Source: Gaiellasilicea sp963705515 (GTDB lineage: Bacteria > Actinomycetota > Thermoleophilia > Gaiellales > Gaiellaceae). From it: a DNA stretch of 64,000 nt. This document shows positions 53,827-62,551 of this stretch, piece after piece (the first letter of the stretch is position 1; every line of letters begins with the position of its first letter). The position numbers and the translations under genes are program-made. The stretch lies in assembly GCA_963705515.1 (NCBI GenBank), contig CAVPJV010000007.1, forward strand, positions 62,001-126,000, read 5' to 3'. Under the pieces are notes generated by a model that worked only from the letters and a program-made list of their open reading frames with translations, was not told the origin of the DNA and did not search any database.

Positions 53827-55662
53827 TCAGCCCCTGAAGGAAACGATTCGACGGAGAAGGAGGCTGCCGAAACCCATCATCAGCAGTCCCCCGATCATCA
53901 GCTTGTGCCCGGTCGGGGTGTGGTAGAGCGGGTCCATGTACTCCTTGTTCACCACCGTGATCGCGCCGAGCATGAAGAACGGGACGCCGACGAGTACGTA
54001 GGCGGACGCGCGGCCCATCGCGGTCAGCGAGCGGATCTTGCGGGCGAACTGCTGCCGGTTCCGCACCGCCTCGGCGACCATGTCGAAGATGCCGGCGAGA
54101 CTGCCGCCGACCTGGCGCTGAATCGTCACCGCGGTGACGACGAACGAGAGGTTCTTGGAGCCGACGCGCTCCGCCATGTCGCCGAGCGCGGCGTCCATCG
54201 GCCGGCCGAGCCGGGTCTCGGTGAGGACGCGCTTGAACTCCTTGCTCGCGGGCGGCTGGCCTTCGTCGACGACCGCCTGGATCCCCTGGCGGAAGCTGTG
54301 GCCCGCCTTCAGCGAGGCGGCGAGCGTGATCAGCAGGTCGGGCAGCTGATCCTCGAGCGCGGTCAGTCGGCGCTTCGCCTTGTAGGACACGAACATGATC
54401 GGGAGCGCGGCGCCGAACGCCAGCAGCCCAAGCGAGAGGAGGAAGCCGGTGCCGAGGATGGCGGCGAGGACCGCGAAGGAAATCGCGCTTCCCGCGCAGA
54501 TGTAGAGCAGCTCGACCGTCTTCAGCGGCAGGTCGGCGCGCTCCAGCAGACGGTGGACGCGGTGCCACACCTGCAGGTGCCCGAAGGCTGCCTCCGTCGC
54601 GCTCATGATCGTCGACGCGGTGGCGAAGCGATCCTCCGCCGGGCCGCGGGCGCGCTTGCGGTCGCCCTCGCCGAGATGCGGCGCGATCCGGCGCTTCAGC
54701 CCGGTGCCGAGCGGCGCCCGGAGCAGGAAGACGACGGCGAGCAGGGCGCAGATGCCGACGAACGTGACCACGAAGACGGGGCCTGCCTTGAGCAGCGGCG
54801 CCGGCACGGACGCACCGTCCCCACCGCTCGACTTGCCGGGCACGACTGCCACAGCCTTCGCACCGGCCGAGGTCAGTGCGAGCTTCTCGCCCGGGCGGGC
54901 AGTGGTGACGTACGAGACCTGCCACGTGCGCCGGAGCTCCTGCGAGAGCGAGGCGTAGATCGCCTGGAGCGCGCCGGTCTCGCTCGCGCCCTGGTAGCGG
55001 CCGCCCGTCTCCTCGGCCAGCCGCTGCAGCGGCGCGGGCCGGAAGCTCGGGCTCTCGATCGCGATCGGATAGACGGTCACCTCGGCGTCCTGGGCCGCCT
55101 CGATCACCGACGCCAGGCTGGCGTCGCTCGAGACCTCCTGGCCGTCCGTGAGCAGGACGAGGACACGCGCCCCGCTGCGGTCGGCGGCCAGGGCCTGGAC
55201 GGAGAGGAGCACGGCGTCGTAGAGCGCCGTCCCGCGGATCTTGTCGACCCGAATGTTGCGGAGCGCCGAGTCGGCTTCGGCCGTCGAGGCGGAGAAGTCG
55301 GTGAGCTGGATCGCGCGCTTGCCCACGGCGACGACCGCGATCCGGTCCCGCGCCGGCTTTGTGCTGACGAACTTCCGAGCGGCGGCCGATGCGTCCAGGA
55401 TCGCCTGGCCCCTCATCGACTGCGACCGGTCGACCGCGAGCACGACGCTCTTCTCGCGGCCGAGGTTCGTCGCCTCGAAGCCGACCACCTTCCGCCCGTT
55501 CTCGCGCAGCGGCGGGACACGGTTCGTCGGACTGATCGTCACGATCGTCGCGCGCACGGTCGGGTAGTCCGACGTGTCGACGGCCGTGATGCTCTGCGGC
55601 GCCGCGAACGCGGCCCCGGGAAGCAGTGCGACCGCAAGAACGGTGAACAGGAGCCGCCTCAC
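53827..55662 (-). CDS. tadB: Fusion of a secreted VWA domain to TadB (T2SSF)
   Basis: A 611-residue protein with two parts. Residues 1-21 are a signal peptide (LLFTVLAVALLPGAAFA); residues about 65-270 are a von Willebrand A domain with the MIDAS VVLAVDRSQSM, ARVLVLLTDGQ and the T in KIRGTALYDAV. A membrane helix near 285-310 leads to a TadB-type F domain (LPDLLITLAASLKAGHSFRQ, GIQAVVDEG, IQRQVGGSLAGIFDMVAEAV) with further helices. Usual TadB proteins (about 300 residues) lack the VWA part. GTG 55662 overlaps the CpaF stop. Confidence 0.85.
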   Translation of the reverse strand: MRRLLFTVLAVALLPGAAFAAPQSITAVDTSDYPTVRATIVTISPTNRVPPLRENGRKVVGFEATNLGREKSVVLAVDRSQSMRGQAILDASAAARKFVSTKPARDRIAVVAVGKRAIQLTDFSASTAEADSALRNIRVDKIRGTALYDAVLLSVQALAADRSGARVLVLLTDGQEVSSDASLASVIEAAQDAEVTVYPIAIESPSFRPAPLQRLAEETGGRYQGASETGALQAIYASLSQELRRTWQVSYVTTARPGEKLALTSAGAKAVAVVPGKSSGGDGASVPAPLLKAGPVFVVTFVGICALLAVVFLLRAPLGTGLKRRIAPHLGEGDRKRARGPAEDRFATASTIMSATEAAFGHLQVWHRVHRLLERADLPLKTVELLYICAGSAISFAVLAAILGTGFLLSLGLLAFGAALPIMFVSYKAKRRLTALEDQLPDLLITLAASLKAGHSFRQGIQAVVDEGQPPASKEFKRVLTETRLGRPMDAALGDMAERVGSKNLSFVVTAVTIQRQVGGSLAGIFDMVAEAVRNRQQFARKIRSLTAMGRASAYVLVGVPFFMLGAITVVNKEYMDPLYHTPTGHKLMIGGLLMMGFGSLLLRRIVSFRG

Positions 55663-57126
55663 GACATGTTCCCGTACGGCGCGGCCGAGAACGTCGGGCG
55701 ACCGCCCGCCACTTCGGCACGGAAGAACTGCGGCGGCAGCAGCACACCGTTCGCCGCCATCTTCTCGAGGAAGTGCGGCTTCAGGCCGCTGCAGGCGAGC
55801 GGCTGCAGCAGACGCGAGGTGCGCGTTGCCGTTGCGGCGCTGTCCTCGTCCGGCGCCTTCGCGACGAAGAGGTCCTGCAGGGTGATCACGTCGGACTCCA
55901 TCCGGAGCACCTCGGTGATGTGCGTGACGCGGCGCGAGCCGTCGACGAGCCGGGAGATCTGGACGAGCACGTCGAACGCGCTCGAGGTCTGCTCCCGGAT
56001 CGCGCGGAGCGGGAGGTCGACGCCGGCCGTGAGAACCAGCGTCTCGAGCCGGGAGAGGGCGTCGCGGGGGGTGTTCGCGTGGATCGTGGTCAGCGAGCCC
56101 TCATGGCCCGTGTTCATCGCCTGGAGCATGTCGACCGTCTCGGCGCCGCGGACCTCGCCGACGATGATCCGGTCGGGGCGCATCCGCAGTGCGTTCCGGA
56201 CGAGCTCGCGGATCCGGATCTCGCCCTGGCCCTCGATGTTCGGGGGCCGGGACTCGAGTGTGATCACGTGCTCCTGCTGCAGCTGGAGCTCGGCCGCGTC
56301 CTCGATCGTGACGATGCGCTCGTCGGCCGGGACGAACGACGACATCGCGTTCAGCATCGTCGTCTTGCCGGATGCCGGTGCCGCCCGAGATCAGAACGTT
56401 CAGCTTCCCCTTGACGCACGCCGCCAGGAACTGCGCGGCCTGCGGCGTGAGCGAGTTGAAGTTGATCAGGTCGTCCATCGTGTAGGGGTCGCGCGAGAAT
56501 TTCCGGATCGTCAGCGTCGGCCCCTTGAGGGAGAGCGGCGGGATGATCGCGTTGACGCGGCTGCCGTCCGGCAGGCGTGCGTCGACCATCGGCGACGACT
56601 CGTCGACGCGGCGTCCGACCTGCGAGACGATCTTGTCGATGATCCGGAGCAGGTGGGCGTTGTCGACGAACGAGGCGTCGGCGCGCTCCAGCCGGCCCTC
56701 CCGCTCCACGAAGATCAGGTCGTGGGCGTTGACCATGACTTCCGTGACGGAGTCGTCGCGGAGGAACGGCTCCAGCGGCCCGTAGCCGAGGACGTCGTCG
56801 GTGATCTCGCGGACGATCCGGCGCCGCTCGTCGCGCGTGAGCGGCGTGCGGTCGAGCGCGAGCTGCTCGGTGACCGCGTGGAGCACCCGCTCCATCAGGT
56901 CGTCGGCGGTCTCCCGCTTGAACAGCTCCGGACCGAGCTTCGCGATCACGGCATGGTGGATGGCACTTTTCATCTCCGCGTACGGATCGCCCGCACGCGG
57001 TGGGGCCGCGGCCTCGTTCTGCACCGCGGGGCTAGCAACGGGGCCGGCGAGCGCGACCGGACGCTCGGCGATCACGTTCGCGGCCCCGTTCCCGTTCTGC
57101 TTCGAGAGTCTGTCGTGGAGACCCAT
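55659..57126 (-). CDS. cpaF: Tad pilus ATPase CpaF/TadA (frameshift in the P-loop)
   Basis: The secretion ATPase that powers pilin assembly. The N-terminal part ends NVLISGGTG and the next residues should be SGKTTMLNAMSSF. One extra base at about 56372-56373 (minus-strand GGCATCCGGC for GGCTCCGGC) shifts the frame exactly inside Walker A. The span of 1468 bases is 489 codons plus one. Downstream features are intact: Asp box TIEDAAELQLQQEHVITLES, Walker B RIIVGEVRGAETVDMLQAMN, His box GHEGSLTTIHANTPRDALSR. Sequencing error is likely, since the rest of the operon is complete. Confidence 0.88.
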
Positions 57127-57129
57127 GAC

Positions 57130-58308
57130 CTACGCCCTCGCCAGCGACGCGAATGCGCGCTTCTTCTTCGTCTGCTCCTGCGGAGTGGTGAGCAGCGACT
57201 TGGCGACCACGCGCATCGCCTTCGCGAAGTCGGACCCCGTGTCGGAGATCGCGGGCGGCAGCCCGCGGTTGACCCCGAGGGGCACGGCTCGGTCGGACGG
57301 GACTTCGAAGCCGATCGTGATGTTGAGCGCCCCTTCGACCTCCTTCTTCTTCATCCCAACCTTCGAGTTGGCGCGGTTGAGGACGAAGCGGATCCGGGAG
57401 GCAGGGAACGAGAGGAGCTCGAGCGTCTGCAAGGACAGGCGCACGTTCTTCAGTGTCGGGACGTCGAGCCCACAGACCATCAGCAGCTCGTCGGTCCGGT
57501 CGAGCGTTGCCAGCATCGGCCCGTGGAAGAACGGGGACGTGTCGACGACGATCAGGTCGTACGACTCCCGCGCCACCTCGAGCAGCCTGGCCAGCTTCGA
57601 CTCGGTCACGAGCTCCGCGTCCTCCGGGCGCAGCGGCGCCGGCAGGACGTCGAGCCCGCACGTGTGCTTCGTGATGTAGCCCGCGAGCTTCTCCGAGTCG
57701 AGCTCGCCCGGGGCGACGACCAGGTCGTAGATCGTCTTCGCCGGCTCGAGCCCGAGCATGATCGCGGCGTCGCCGAACTGGAGGTCGAGATCGAGCAGGA
57801 GCGTCCGGCGGCCCTCGTGCTTCGCGAACGACGCCGCGAGGTTCGTGGCCGTGACGGTCTTGCCCGTGCCGCCCTTCGGCGAGAACACGGTGATGATCCG
57901 GCCGTGGCGGGACGTGCCGCCCTCGGCCTGCAGCCTGCGGCCGGCGTGACCGGCCTTGCGGAGCGCGAAGACGACGTTCTCGGTCAGCTGCGGCAGCAGC
58001 AGGACGTCGGCGACGCCTTCGGCATCGAGTGCCTCCTCGAGCAGGGCCGAGGCCTCGCCCGAGGCGAGGATGACGATCGGCGCGCGCGTGTGCTCCCGGA
58101 TCGCGGCGATCTCACCGGCCGGGAACGACGGCGAGCTGGTGGCGTGGACCACGACCTGGAGGTGGCCGCCGGCGAGTGCCGGTGCTGCCTCGGAGACGTG
58201 GTCGCTCCAGCCGACGAAGTCGAGCTCCGGATGGGAGGCGAGCGCCTCGCGCAGGCCGTCGAGGCCGTCGCAGGAGCCCGTCACGTAGATGCGGATGCTG
58301 TCAGCCAT
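57130..58308 (-). CDS. cpaE: Tad pilus localisation ATPase TadZ/CpaE-like
   Basis: A 392-residue MinD/ParA-superfamily protein. The first 130 residues form a receiver-like atypical domain (VVVHATSSPSFPAGEIAAIR, APIVILASGEASALLEEAL). The deviant Walker A is FSPKGGTGKTVTATNLAASF near residue 142, followed by LLLDLDLQFGDAAIMLGL and YDLIVVDTSPFFHGPML. TadZ proteins place the Tad machine at its site in the cell. It overlaps the cpaB stop region by one base and precedes cpaF by 3 bases. Confidence 0.9.
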   Translation of the reverse strand: MADSIRIYVTGSCDGLDGLREALASHPELDFVGWSDHVSEAAPALAGGHLQVVVHATSSPSFPAGEIAAIREHTRAPIVILASGEASALLEEALDAEGVADVLLLPQLTENVVFALRKAGHAGRRLQAEGGTSRHGRIITVFSPKGGTGKTVTATNLAASFAKHEGRRTLLLDLDLQFGDAAIMLGLEPAKTIYDLVVAPGELDSEKLAGYITKHTCGLDVLPAPLRPEDAELVTESKLARLLEVARESYDLIVVDTSPFFHGPMLATLDRTDELLMVCGLDVPTLKNVRLSLQTLELLSFPASRIRFVLNRANSKVGMKKKEVEGALNITIGFEVPSDRAVPLGVNRGLPPAISDTGSDFAKAMRVVAKSLLTTPQEQTKKKRAFASLARA

Positions 58309-59102
58309 TACTGACCTCCTTCGCCGACCGCCGGAAGACCGTCGGCGCCGGCATCGTCGAGCTGCTTGCGGCTGACACCCTCGCGGAGGATCGAGTACCA
58401 GCTCTCGACGTTCTCCGGGCTGTCGGCGGCGTCTGTCGCCGGCCGCAGCTCGAGGTGCCAGTCCTCTGCGGTCGAAAGCACCCAGTGCAGCTTGGACACC
58501 TGCGTGTCGGTCACCTTGAGGAGCACCGAGTGCGCCCCATCCTGGGTGGCGAGCTTCTCGGCCGCGGCGGCGTCGCTGGTCGGCGCCCGGAGGACCGGGA
58601 CGTCACGCAGGACGATGCGGCTGAAGTGCAGCTGGGCTGACTCGGGCGCGGCGAACGTGGCGACGAGGTCGACCCGGTCACCGTCCTCGAGCGTCCCGAC
58701 GAGCAGCTGGTTCTTGTCGCCCGGGACCGAGACGGCGCGCTGGACGCCCTTCAGCTGGGCGTGGATGCCGCGCTCGGAGGGCGCGACGAAGCGCCGGCTC
58801 GTGACCTGCTCGCCGGCGAGGACCTTGTCCGACAAGACGAGACCCGCGAGCTGCTCCGGGTCGGAGATCGCGCCCGGAACGACGCTCCGGCGGACGATCT
58901 CGCTCTTCGTCAGGAAGCCCTTCTGGACGGCGCCGGCACCGGTGGTGCCCGCCGGGATGTCACGCGCGGCGACCCACACGGCGACGTTGGTCTCGTCCGC
59001 GCGAACATTGCGCTGGTAGTTGGACACGTAGAAGCTCGTCAGCAGGGCAGCGACGAGCGCCAGCGCGATCGCGATAGTGATGTTTCTCAGGCGGTACGTC
59101 AT
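58308..59102 (-). CDS. cpaB: Flp pilus assembly protein CpaB/RcpC
   Basis: A 264-residue protein with an N-terminal membrane helix (NITIAIALALVAALLTSFYV) and an SAF domain (VWVAARDIPAGTTGAGAVQK, LVLSDKVLAGEQVTSRRF) followed by the RcpC domain (GVQRAVSVPGDKNQLLVGTL, EDGDRVDLVATF). It acts at the envelope side of the Tad secretion pore. Start ATG 59102; about 66 bases separate it from tadE upstream. Confidence 0.88.
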   Translation of the reverse strand: MTYRLRNITIAIALALVAALLTSFYVSNYQRNVRADETNVAVWVAARDIPAGTTGAGAVQKGFLTKSEIVRRSVVPGAISDPEQLAGLVLSDKVLAGEQVTSRRFVAPSERGIHAQLKGVQRAVSVPGDKNQLLVGTLEDGDRVDLVATFAAPESAQLHFSRIVLRDVPVLRAPTSDAAAAEKLATQDGAHSVLLKVTDTQVSKLHWVLSTAEDWHLELRPATDAADSPENVESWYSILREGVSRKQLDDAGADGLPAVGEGGQ

Positions 59103-59168
59103 GAGCGTCTTCTTCCTTTTTTGTGTTGCTGTCTTGACTGACGGCTTTCACACGATGTTTGTGTCTGG

Positions 59169-59566
59169 CTATTCGATCCGTTCAGTGGTGGAGCTCTTCA
59201 AATTTCCGCTGGCGACGACCATGCCGAGGATGTTGACCTCGTAGGGATAGGACGTCTGCACGGTCACGTCCGCGCCTGGGACCCAGGCGGTCGCGTTCAC
59301 CGCGACGCTCAGCTTCGTCAGTCGTCGAGGTCGGATGCCGCGTTCTTGGTCGCGGTGGTGGCCAGTCCGACCGGGTCGGCGGTCTGCCGGCTCACGGCTG
59401 CCTTGCGAGCACCGATCCGGGCTGCATCCGTGAGCGTGATGTAGTCGTTGTAGAGAGCGCCGAACTGGATGATCCCGAAGAGCACGAGGAACAGGACGGG
59501 CATGACCAAGGCGAACTCGACCATGGTCTGTCCTTTTTGCTCTCTGATGCTGCGGCGGCGGGTCAT
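59169..59566 (-). CDS. tadE: TadE-like minor pilin (one frameshift)
   Basis: About 132 residues after restoring one base. It begins MTRRRSIREQKGQTMVEFAL, the TadE hallmark (G-Q-x-x-V-E-F-A prepilin-like cleavage and membrane helix MVEFALVMPVLFLVLFGIIQ). The helix is followed by DYITLTDAARIGARKAAVS. Near 59320 the frame runs into TGA; one missing base there (398 plus 1 = 133 codons) joins it to TKLSVAVNATAWVPGADVTV and QTSYPYEVNILGMVV. I prefer ATG 59566 to ATG 59638, which would overlap the flp stop. Confidence 0.75.
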
Positions 59567-59634
59567 TGGTGTTCTGCTTTCGGCGTCGTGTTGGGTGGTG
59601 GGTGCCCCGGCGAGCCAGGACACCCACCCGTGCT

Positions 59635-59805
59635 TCATGCAATGGTGCTGAGCAGTCCCAGGGTTCGCTCGAAGGCGCTCTGGATTGCTCCCGACATGGC
59701 GGCGAAGGACGTGACGATCGCGAGCGTGATCACTCCGAGAACGACGACGTACTCGGCCATCGTCTGGCCTCGCTGCTCCTGGAATTCGATCTCGTCTCTC
59801 GTCAT
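59635..59805 (-). CDS. Flp-family pilin 1 (divergent)
   Basis: A 56-residue pilin precursor with the Flp core EQRGQTMAEYVVVLGVITLA and IVTSFAAMSGAIQ. Cleavage by a TadV-type peptidase is expected after the Gly of RGQT. It lacks the GGIN motif shared by the other two flp genes and ends LGLLSTIA, so it may be a minor subunit. ATG 59805 is preceded by GAAAGGAAG. Confidence 0.8.
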   Translation of the reverse strand: MTRDEIEFQEQRGQTMAEYVVVLGVITLAIVTSFAAMSGAIQSAFERTLGLLSTIA

Positions 59806-59824
59806 GTCACTTCCTTTCTTGGCT

Positions 59825-60004
59825 TTACAGTTTCTCGGTGACCTTCGTGAGGGCCCCGTTGATCCCGCCGGCGAGCGCGGTGAGGGCGACCACGATCCCG
59901 ATGGTGATCACGGCGAGAACGACGCCGTACTCCGCCATCGTCTGACCGTGCTCCTCCTTCGCGATGGCGAGCCTGTTCTGGACGGCGATGAAAAGCTTCA
60001 GCAC
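59825..60004 (-). CDS. flp: Flp-family major pilin 2
   Basis: A 59-residue Flp prepilin starting at GTG 60004 (MLKLFIAVQNRLAIAKEEHG) with the cleavage and hydrophobic core QTMAEYGVVLAVITIGIVVA and ALTALAGGING. It is 45 of about 59 residues or more identical to the copy at 60265, so the two are recent duplicates. A ribosome site GGGAGGTGAA lies 6 bases upstream. Its 260-base leader carries a hairpin (60199-60225) shared with the next copy. Confidence 0.88.
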   Translation of the reverse strand: MLKLFIAVQNRLAIAKEEHGQTMAEYGVVLAVITIGIVVALTALAGGINGALTKVTEKL

Positions 60005-60198
60005 TTACTTCACCTCCCTTCGAGCAGAGAGAGCGGATGGACGGCCGGGCATATGTGGCTGCCCGGAATGTTCGGCTGAGAGTCGGAACATCTGGGCGAA
60101 ACAGTCCTGCACGTGAGAAACCTTTCTCTCATCGGCGAGCCGCTTCGCCTGTCTTGATTCATTCCGCTGGCCGAAACATCGCCCAGCGTTCGAGACCT

Positions 60199-60225
60199 AA
60201 GAAGCCCCAATCTGGGGGACTTCTT
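60199..60225 (-). promoter_or_regulatory. Conserved leader hairpin of flp copy 2
   Basis: On the minus strand it reads AAGAAGTCCCCC, a 5-base loop, GGGGCTTCTT. The same AAGAAGTC...GGGGCTTCT structure, preceded by CGC, occurs upstream of flp copy 3 at 60522-60547. The rest of the leaders differs. Confidence 0.5.
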
Positions 60226-60264
60226 GCGCGACCGCTCGAAGTTCCCCCTTTGGAGTGAAATTGC

Positions 60265-60444
60265 TCAGAGCTTCGAGGTGACGGCCGACAGGGCCCCGTT
60301 GATCCCGCCGGCGAGCGCGGTCAGCGCGACCACGATTCCGATCGTGATCACGGCGAGAACCACGCCGTACTCCGCCATCGTCTGGCCCTCCTCGTCACGC
60401 CCTGCGGCGAGCGTGTTCTGGATGGCGACAAAAAGCTTCAGCAC
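60265..60444 (-). CDS. flp: Flp-family major pilin 3
   Basis: A 59-residue Flp prepilin from GTG 60444 (MLKLFVAIQNTLAAGRDEEG, then QTMAEYGVVLAVITIGIVVA). The C-terminus LSAVTSKL differs from LTKVTEKL in copy 2. A strong ribosome site AAAGGAGGTGAA precedes it. It is the first gene of the tad operon on the minus strand, and the regulatory region is between 60445 and 60701. Confidence 0.88.
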   Translation of the reverse strand: MLKLFVAIQNTLAAGRDEEGQTMAEYGVVLAVITIGIVVALTALAGGINGALSAVTSKL

Positions 60445-60701
60445 TTGAATTCACCTCCTTTGCGCGAATGAATTGCGCTTGTGATCCCGTTGGCGCAGGA
60501 TCGACGCGCGGTCGGGTCGCTGAGAAGCCCCTTCCGGGTGACTTCTTGCGGCGCCGAGCGCAATTCACTCGTTCGAGTGAGTGGCGCTAAAGGCGCGGCC
60601 GATAAGAGCACCAACAGGAACCGTCGGCGGCGCGGTCGAAATCATGGCGCCGACGCTCGAGCAACGGACCCGGCGCCCGAATCACGGAGGAGCTGGGCCG
60701 A
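60445..60701. promoter_or_regulatory. Divergent regulatory region between flp and the M15-like gene
   Basis: A 257-base region with no gene. It contains the shared flp leader hairpin (60522-60547) and a palindrome, CACTCGTTCGAGTG, near 60567-60580. I see no confident -35/-10 pair. It must drive the flp-tad operon leftwards and probably the peptidase gene rightwards. Confidence 0.4.
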
Positions 60702-62150
60702 ATGCCAGGACGGAAACGACATCTCTTCAGACTGCTCGTGCCCTTCGGCGTCTTCGCCGTCGCGCTCGCGACGCTGCTGGGCCGACGGGGCGACAACTGG
60801 GAGTACGAGCTCGCCGATCAGGCCGTGGAGGTCGACGAGGCGCCGCAGAGCGCGCCGCCGGCTCCGCACCGCAAGCGCCGCCGCTACGCGGTCGCGGCTG
60901 CGTTCACGACCCTCTTCTTCGCCGGTGCGGCCTTCACCGCCGGCGCCGGCGACCAGATGGTCAGGCTTGCCGACGAGGACGCCGCGGCGCTCGAGGCCGC
61001 GAACACGGATCCGGCGGCCGAGACTCCTGCGCCCGACGCCGCGGCCGATCCGGCCGCCGCACCGGCCCCGGAGCAGTCGGCCGCGCCGGAAGCAGTCGTG
61101 CCCGAGGCCGCAGCGCCCGCGGCTGCAGCGCCTGAGGCCGCGGCTCCCGCCGCCACACCGGAGGCGGCAGCTCCTGAGGCCGCCGCTCCGGCGGCGGCAA
61201 CAGCAGCCGAGCCCGCAGCGGAGGCAGCCGCGGCCGCACCCAGCGTTCACAAGGCGAGCACTACCCAGGCGCCCGCCGCCCGTTCGGCCAAGCCCGCAGC
61301 GAAGCCCGCCGCGCCCGCCAAGAAGACGGGCACGAAGTCGGTCCTCAAGCGCGCCGCCGCCCCGGCTCCCGTGCCGGAGATCGAGCGGGAGCACGGCGAG
61401 CCGACGATCTGGCTCAACCGGGCGCTTCCCGACCCGACGCCCGCCTCCGCGCGCCTGCAGCGATCGTTCGCCCGCAAGCTGAAGACCACGGCGAAGCGGC
61501 ACGGCGCCGACTGGGCCGCGGTGCTCGCCGTGCTTCGCGCCGACGGTCACCGCGGCTCGGCTCCGGCGACGCAGCAGGAGCTCGACCGCCTCGCCGAGCG
61601 GCTCGCCGGCCGTCAGACCTGGCGTGGCGCACTCGCGCTCTCGGGCCGCACCGAGTTCGCCGACCAGGCGGCCGCCCTGGCCGACCTGTACCGCTCGGTC
61701 GGCCTGCAGGCGCTCGTGACCGGGTTCGAGAAGGCAAAGGAGCGGCTGACGAAGCGGCTGCTCGAGGCCGAGGGCGTGCTGATCTACCAGGGCGGCCGCG
61801 AGGATCTCGAGGCCGGCCGTGTCGACGTCCGCGTCGTCGTCCTGCTCGGCTATCTGGCGAAGCGGTACGACAGGCTCACGGTGTCGAGCCTGTTCTCCGG
61901 CCACCGGATGTTCGCGCGCCCGGGCGTCGTCTCGGCACACATGTACGGTCATGCCGTGGACGTCGCCGCAGTCGCAGGCACGTCGATCGCCGGGCACCAG
62001 CAGCCGGGAGGCATCACCGAGGACGCGGTCCGCTCGATCCTGCTGCTGCCGAGCGAGCTGCAGCCGCGCCAGGTGATCTCGCTGCTCGGCCTGGGCGGTC
62101 CCTCGTTCCCGCTCCGCGACCACGGGGATCACATCCATATCGGCTACTAG
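60702..62150 (+). CDS. Membrane-anchored M15/LAS-like cell-wall peptidase with Ala/Pro spacer
   Basis: A 482-residue protein. A helix lies near the N-terminus (LLVPFGVFAVALATLLG) and a second at about 63-82 (YAVAAAFTTLFFAGAAFTAG). Residues about 100-220 are an Ala/Pro/Glu low-complexity spacer. The C-terminal domain carries the LAS metallopeptidase zinc pattern: SAHMYGHAVDV (SxHxxGxAxD) near residue 411 and HGDHIHIGY (HxH) at the end, as in VanY/MepA-type D,D- or L,D-peptidases. It diverges from the flp-tad operon and may open peptidoglycan for the pilus. Confidence 0.75.
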   Translation: MPGRKRHLFRLLVPFGVFAVALATLLGRRGDNWEYELADQAVEVDEAPQSAPPAPHRKRRRYAVAAAFTTLFFAGAAFTAGAGDQMVRLADEDAAALEAANTDPAAETPAPDAAADPAAAPAPEQSAAPEAVVPEAAAPAAAAPEAAAPAATPEAAAPEAAAPAAATAAEPAAEAAAAAPSVHKASTTQAPAARSAKPAAKPAAPAKKTGTKSVLKRAAAPAPVPEIEREHGEPTIWLNRALPDPTPASARLQRSFARKLKTTAKRHGADWAAVLAVLRADGHRGSAPATQQELDRLAERLAGRQTWRGALALSGRTEFADQAAALADLYRSVGLQALVTGFEKAKERLTKRLLEAEGVLIYQGGREDLEAGRVDVRVVVLLGYLAKRYDRLTVSSLFSGHRMFARPGVVSAHMYGHAVDVAAVAGTSIAGHQQPGGITEDAVRSILLLPSELQPRQVISLLGLGGPSFPLRDHGDHIHIGY

Positions 62151-62160
62151 CCGCACCAGC

Positions 62161-62490
62161 CTCGTCCGTGCGGACGGCCGCGTCGTCTGCGAGCACCTGC
62201 TCGTGGCGACGCGGCCGTTCGCGCGGATGCGCGGCCTGCTCGGCCGCGCGACCCTCCCCGCCGGCGAAGGGATCCTCCTTCGCCCGGCGGGATCGGTTCA
62301 CACCTTCTTCATGCGCTTCCCGATCGACGTCGTCTTCCTCGACCGAGACGAGACCGTGGTCGGGATCGAGCCGTCGCTGCCGCCGTGGAAGACGGCCGGG
62401 CGGCGCGGCGCGAAGACCGTCGTCGAGCTCGCCGCCGGCGAATGCGCGCGCCGCGGCGTGCAGGTCGGCGACCGCCTGAGCGCCGCCTAG
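62161..62490 (+). CDS. DUF192 family protein
   Basis: A small single-domain DUF192 protein. The core reads MRGLLGRATLPAGEGILLRP, VHTFFMRFPIDVVFLDRD, ETVVGIEPSLPPWKT and AKTVVELAAGECARRGVQVG, as expected. The first legal start is GTG 62203, but homology (LVRADGRVVCEHLLVATRPF) clearly extends upstream to about 62155 with no ATG, GTG or TTG. The likely start is a rare codon overlapping the previous stop, so the 5' end given here is approximate. Function unknown. Confidence 0.75.
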   Translation, partial: LVRADGRVVCEHLLVATRPFARMRGLLGRATLPAGEGILLRPAGSVHTFFMRFPIDVVFLDRDETVVGIEPSLPPWKTAGRRGAKTVVELAAGECARRGVQVGDRLSAA

Positions 62491-62551
62491 GAAGGATTGG
62501 CGAAATAGCGGCTGAGCCGCCGGACCGCACCCTTCCGCCAATCCCTGCTAG

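Noticed and set aside
53905..58314. A 1469-codon plus-strand frame across the tad genes
   Set aside because: Arg/Asp/Leu-rich low-information sequence antisense to tadB, cpaF and cpaE, all with intact motifs; a compositional artefact.
60005..60264. Cyclic-di-GMP or other known riboswitch in the flp leader
   Set aside because: I could not find the GEMM core or another riboswitch consensus; only the shared simple hairpin is supported.
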